A stretch of 14,116 nucleotides of DNA, taken from positions 1 through 14,116 of the forward strand of contig JBOGED010000079.1 of the NCBI GenBank assembly GCA_050743625.1, read 5' to 3'. The DNA comes from JBOGED01 sp050743625 (GTDB taxonomy: Bacteria > Actinomycetota > Nitriliruptoria > Euzebyales > Egibacteraceae). How positions within the stretch are numbered: the first letter of the stretch is position 1; each line of letters opens with the position of its first letter. The notes under the pieces were generated by a model that saw nothing but the letters and a program-made list of their open reading frames with translations, was not told where the DNA came from and searched no databases. A program made the position numbers and the translations under genes. Positions 13,013 to 14,116 of the stretch are shown one piece after another.

Positions 13013-14092
13013 GTGCGGACAACACCACTACTCGCGTATCTTTTGGTGCTCGCCCTGCTGGCTACGGCCTGCGCCGCTCCGGAGCCAGGCGGCAGCGCGA
13101 CCGAAAGCACGCAAACCGCCCCTGATCAAGGGCAGGCCCCCGGCGGGATCCTCGCTACAGTCCAGAGCCGAGGCCGGCTGGTCTGTGGGGTCAACAGCGC
13201 CGTTCCCGGCTTCGGCGTGACGAACGATCAAGGCGAGTTCAGCGGCTTCGACATCGACTACTGCAGGGCGGTGGCGGCGGGAGTGCTCGGCGATCCCGAC
13301 GCCGTCGACTTTCGACCCCTCGACGCCAACCAGCGCTTCACGGCGCTGCAATCCGGTGAGATCGACGTGTTGATCCGCAACACGACCTGGACGGCCAGCC
13401 GGGACGGCGGCGAGCGCGCCGCCTTCGCCCACACCACCTACTACGACGGCCAGGGAATGATGGTCCGGACCGGCGAGTTCAACTCGATCGACGAGATGGC
13501 GAACACCACCGTCTGTACCCTCGCTGGCACGACGACCGAGCTGAACATCACGACCCGGTTCGCGAGCATCCCGCACCGCATCCAAACGTTCGACAATCCC
13601 GACTCGCTGCAAGAGGCGTTCGTCGCCGGAGCATGTGACGGCTGGTCCTCAGATGTCTCACAGCTCGCAGCCCGCCGCTCGACGTTCCCTGAGGGCCCTG
13701 ACGCCCTGACGATCCTCGACGAGGTGTTCTCGAAGGAGCCGCTGGGGCCGGCGGTCCGCGACGGCGACCCGCAGTGGTTCGATGTCGTGAACTGGATCGT
13801 GCTCTCGACGATCCTCGCCGAGGAGCTGGACATCACTCAGGCCAACGTGGAGCAGATGACAAGCAGCGACAACGCCGATGTCCGAGCCCTCCTCGGCCAG
13901 CCGGGTGGCGAGCAGAACGTCGTGTTCGACCCGGGACTGGGCCTCGACCCGGCGTTCGCGGTCAACGTGATCGCCGCCGTCGGCAACTACGGCGAGATCT
14001 TCCAGCGCAACATCGCTCCGCTGGGCATCGACCGTGGTTTGAACGCTCTGTGGACCAACAATGGGCTGCAGTACGCGTCGCCGTTCCGCTAG
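13013..14092 (+). CDS. amino-acid ABC transporter substrate-binding lipoprotein (AapJ/BztA type)
   Basis: The 359-residue protein begins with a lipoprotein signal peptide (MRTTPLLAYLLVLALLATAC), so lipidated Cys20 would anchor it to the outer face of the membrane, followed by a Ser/Thr/Pro/Gly linker (21-45). The mature part fits the periplasmic-binding family of general L-amino-acid transporters (AapJ/BztA): GRLVCGVNSAVPGFG (54-68), SGFDIDYCRAVAAGVLGDPD (77-96), RFTALQSGEIDVLIRNTTWT (108-127), YYDGQGMMVR (143-152), CTLAGTTTELN (168-178), EPLGPAVRDGDPQWFDVVNW, then ITQANVEQM and RGLNALWTNNGLQYASPFR. These match the family nearly end to end. In known systems it captures amino acids for the AapQMP permease and ATPase. 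Those genes would follow to the right; an ATG at 14098 is too close to the edge to judge. Start GTG 13013 is supported by AGGGAGG. Confidence 0.93.
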   Translation: MRTTPLLAYLLVLALLATACAAPEPGGSATESTQTAPDQGQAPGGILATVQSRGRLVCGVNSAVPGFGVTNDQGEFSGFDIDYCRAVAAGVLGDPDAVDFRPLDANQRFTALQSGEIDVLIRNTTWTASRDGGERAAFAHTTYYDGQGMMVRTGEFNSIDEMANTTVCTLAGTTTELNITTRFASIPHRIQTFDNPDSLQEAFVAGACDGWSSDVSQLAARRSTFPEGPDALTILDEVFSKEPLGPAVRDGDPQWFDVVNWIVLSTILAEELDITQANVEQMTSSDNADVRALLGQPGGEQNVVFDPGLGLDPAFAVNVIAAVGNYGEIFQRNIAPLGIDRGLNALWTNNGLQYASPFR

Positions 14093-14116
14093 GGGGCATG
14101 GTTTGGACGGTCTGCC

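Overview
The window is high-GC DNA with strong G/C bias at third codon positions. It carries gene types common in Actinomycetota: an XRE regulator with a long helical C-terminal half, a DUF2332 protein, a fused membrane/spermidine-synthase-like protein, frequent GTG/TTG starts, and a membrane-anchored protein of a type I associate with actinomycetes. I infer a chromosomal segment of a high-GC actinomycete-like bacterium. Genus cannot be told from this sequence. The left edge (about 1-720) is visibly less GC-rich and holds a decayed gene.

Layout, left to right. (1) 3-723: remnant of a CPBP (CAAX-type) membrane protease, broken by two frameshifts and cut by the window edge. (2) 737-2257 (-) and 2303-3373 (+): a divergent pair, a fused membrane/spermidine-synthase-like protein and a DUF2332 protein, with only 45 nt between their starts. 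(3) 3375-4335: a scar. A deoxyribose-phosphate aldolase (deoC) gene survives as two fragments separated by about 570 bp of foreign DNA, which holds a perfect 21-bp-stem palindrome and the C-terminal end of a HepT-like RNase toxin on the opposite strand. (4) 4644-5765 (+): an intact membrane-anchored protein of unknown function, whose last codons and stop come from another copy of the palindrome unit. (5) 5806-7764 (-) and 7974-8228 (+): a helix-turn-helix regulator split into HTH and helical-repeat reading frames, a downstream 198-aa hypothetical protein, and a divergent 84-aa Cys/His-rich protein. (6) 8289-9113 (-) and 9318-9908 (+): a SAM-dependent methyltransferase divergent from an XRE-cupin regulator, with small palindromes between them. 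(7) 9909-11461: a gene-poor stretch with a SnoaL-like protein, two hairpins and a frameshifted partial paralogue of the 4644-5765 gene. (8) 11462-12925: an FGGY sugar kinase, best matched to gluconokinase. (9) 13013-14092: a lipoprotein substrate-binding component of an AapJ/BztA-type amino-acid ABC transporter, probably first in an operon that runs off the right edge.

The intact genes do not form one pathway. The coherent units are the regulator/target-like pairs (5806-8228 and 8289-9908) and the nutrient genes at the right end. The most notable structure is the wreckage: four decayed loci, one interrupted by an insertion, plus a small palindromic repeat found in three copies at two places, both next to decayed or convergent gene ends.
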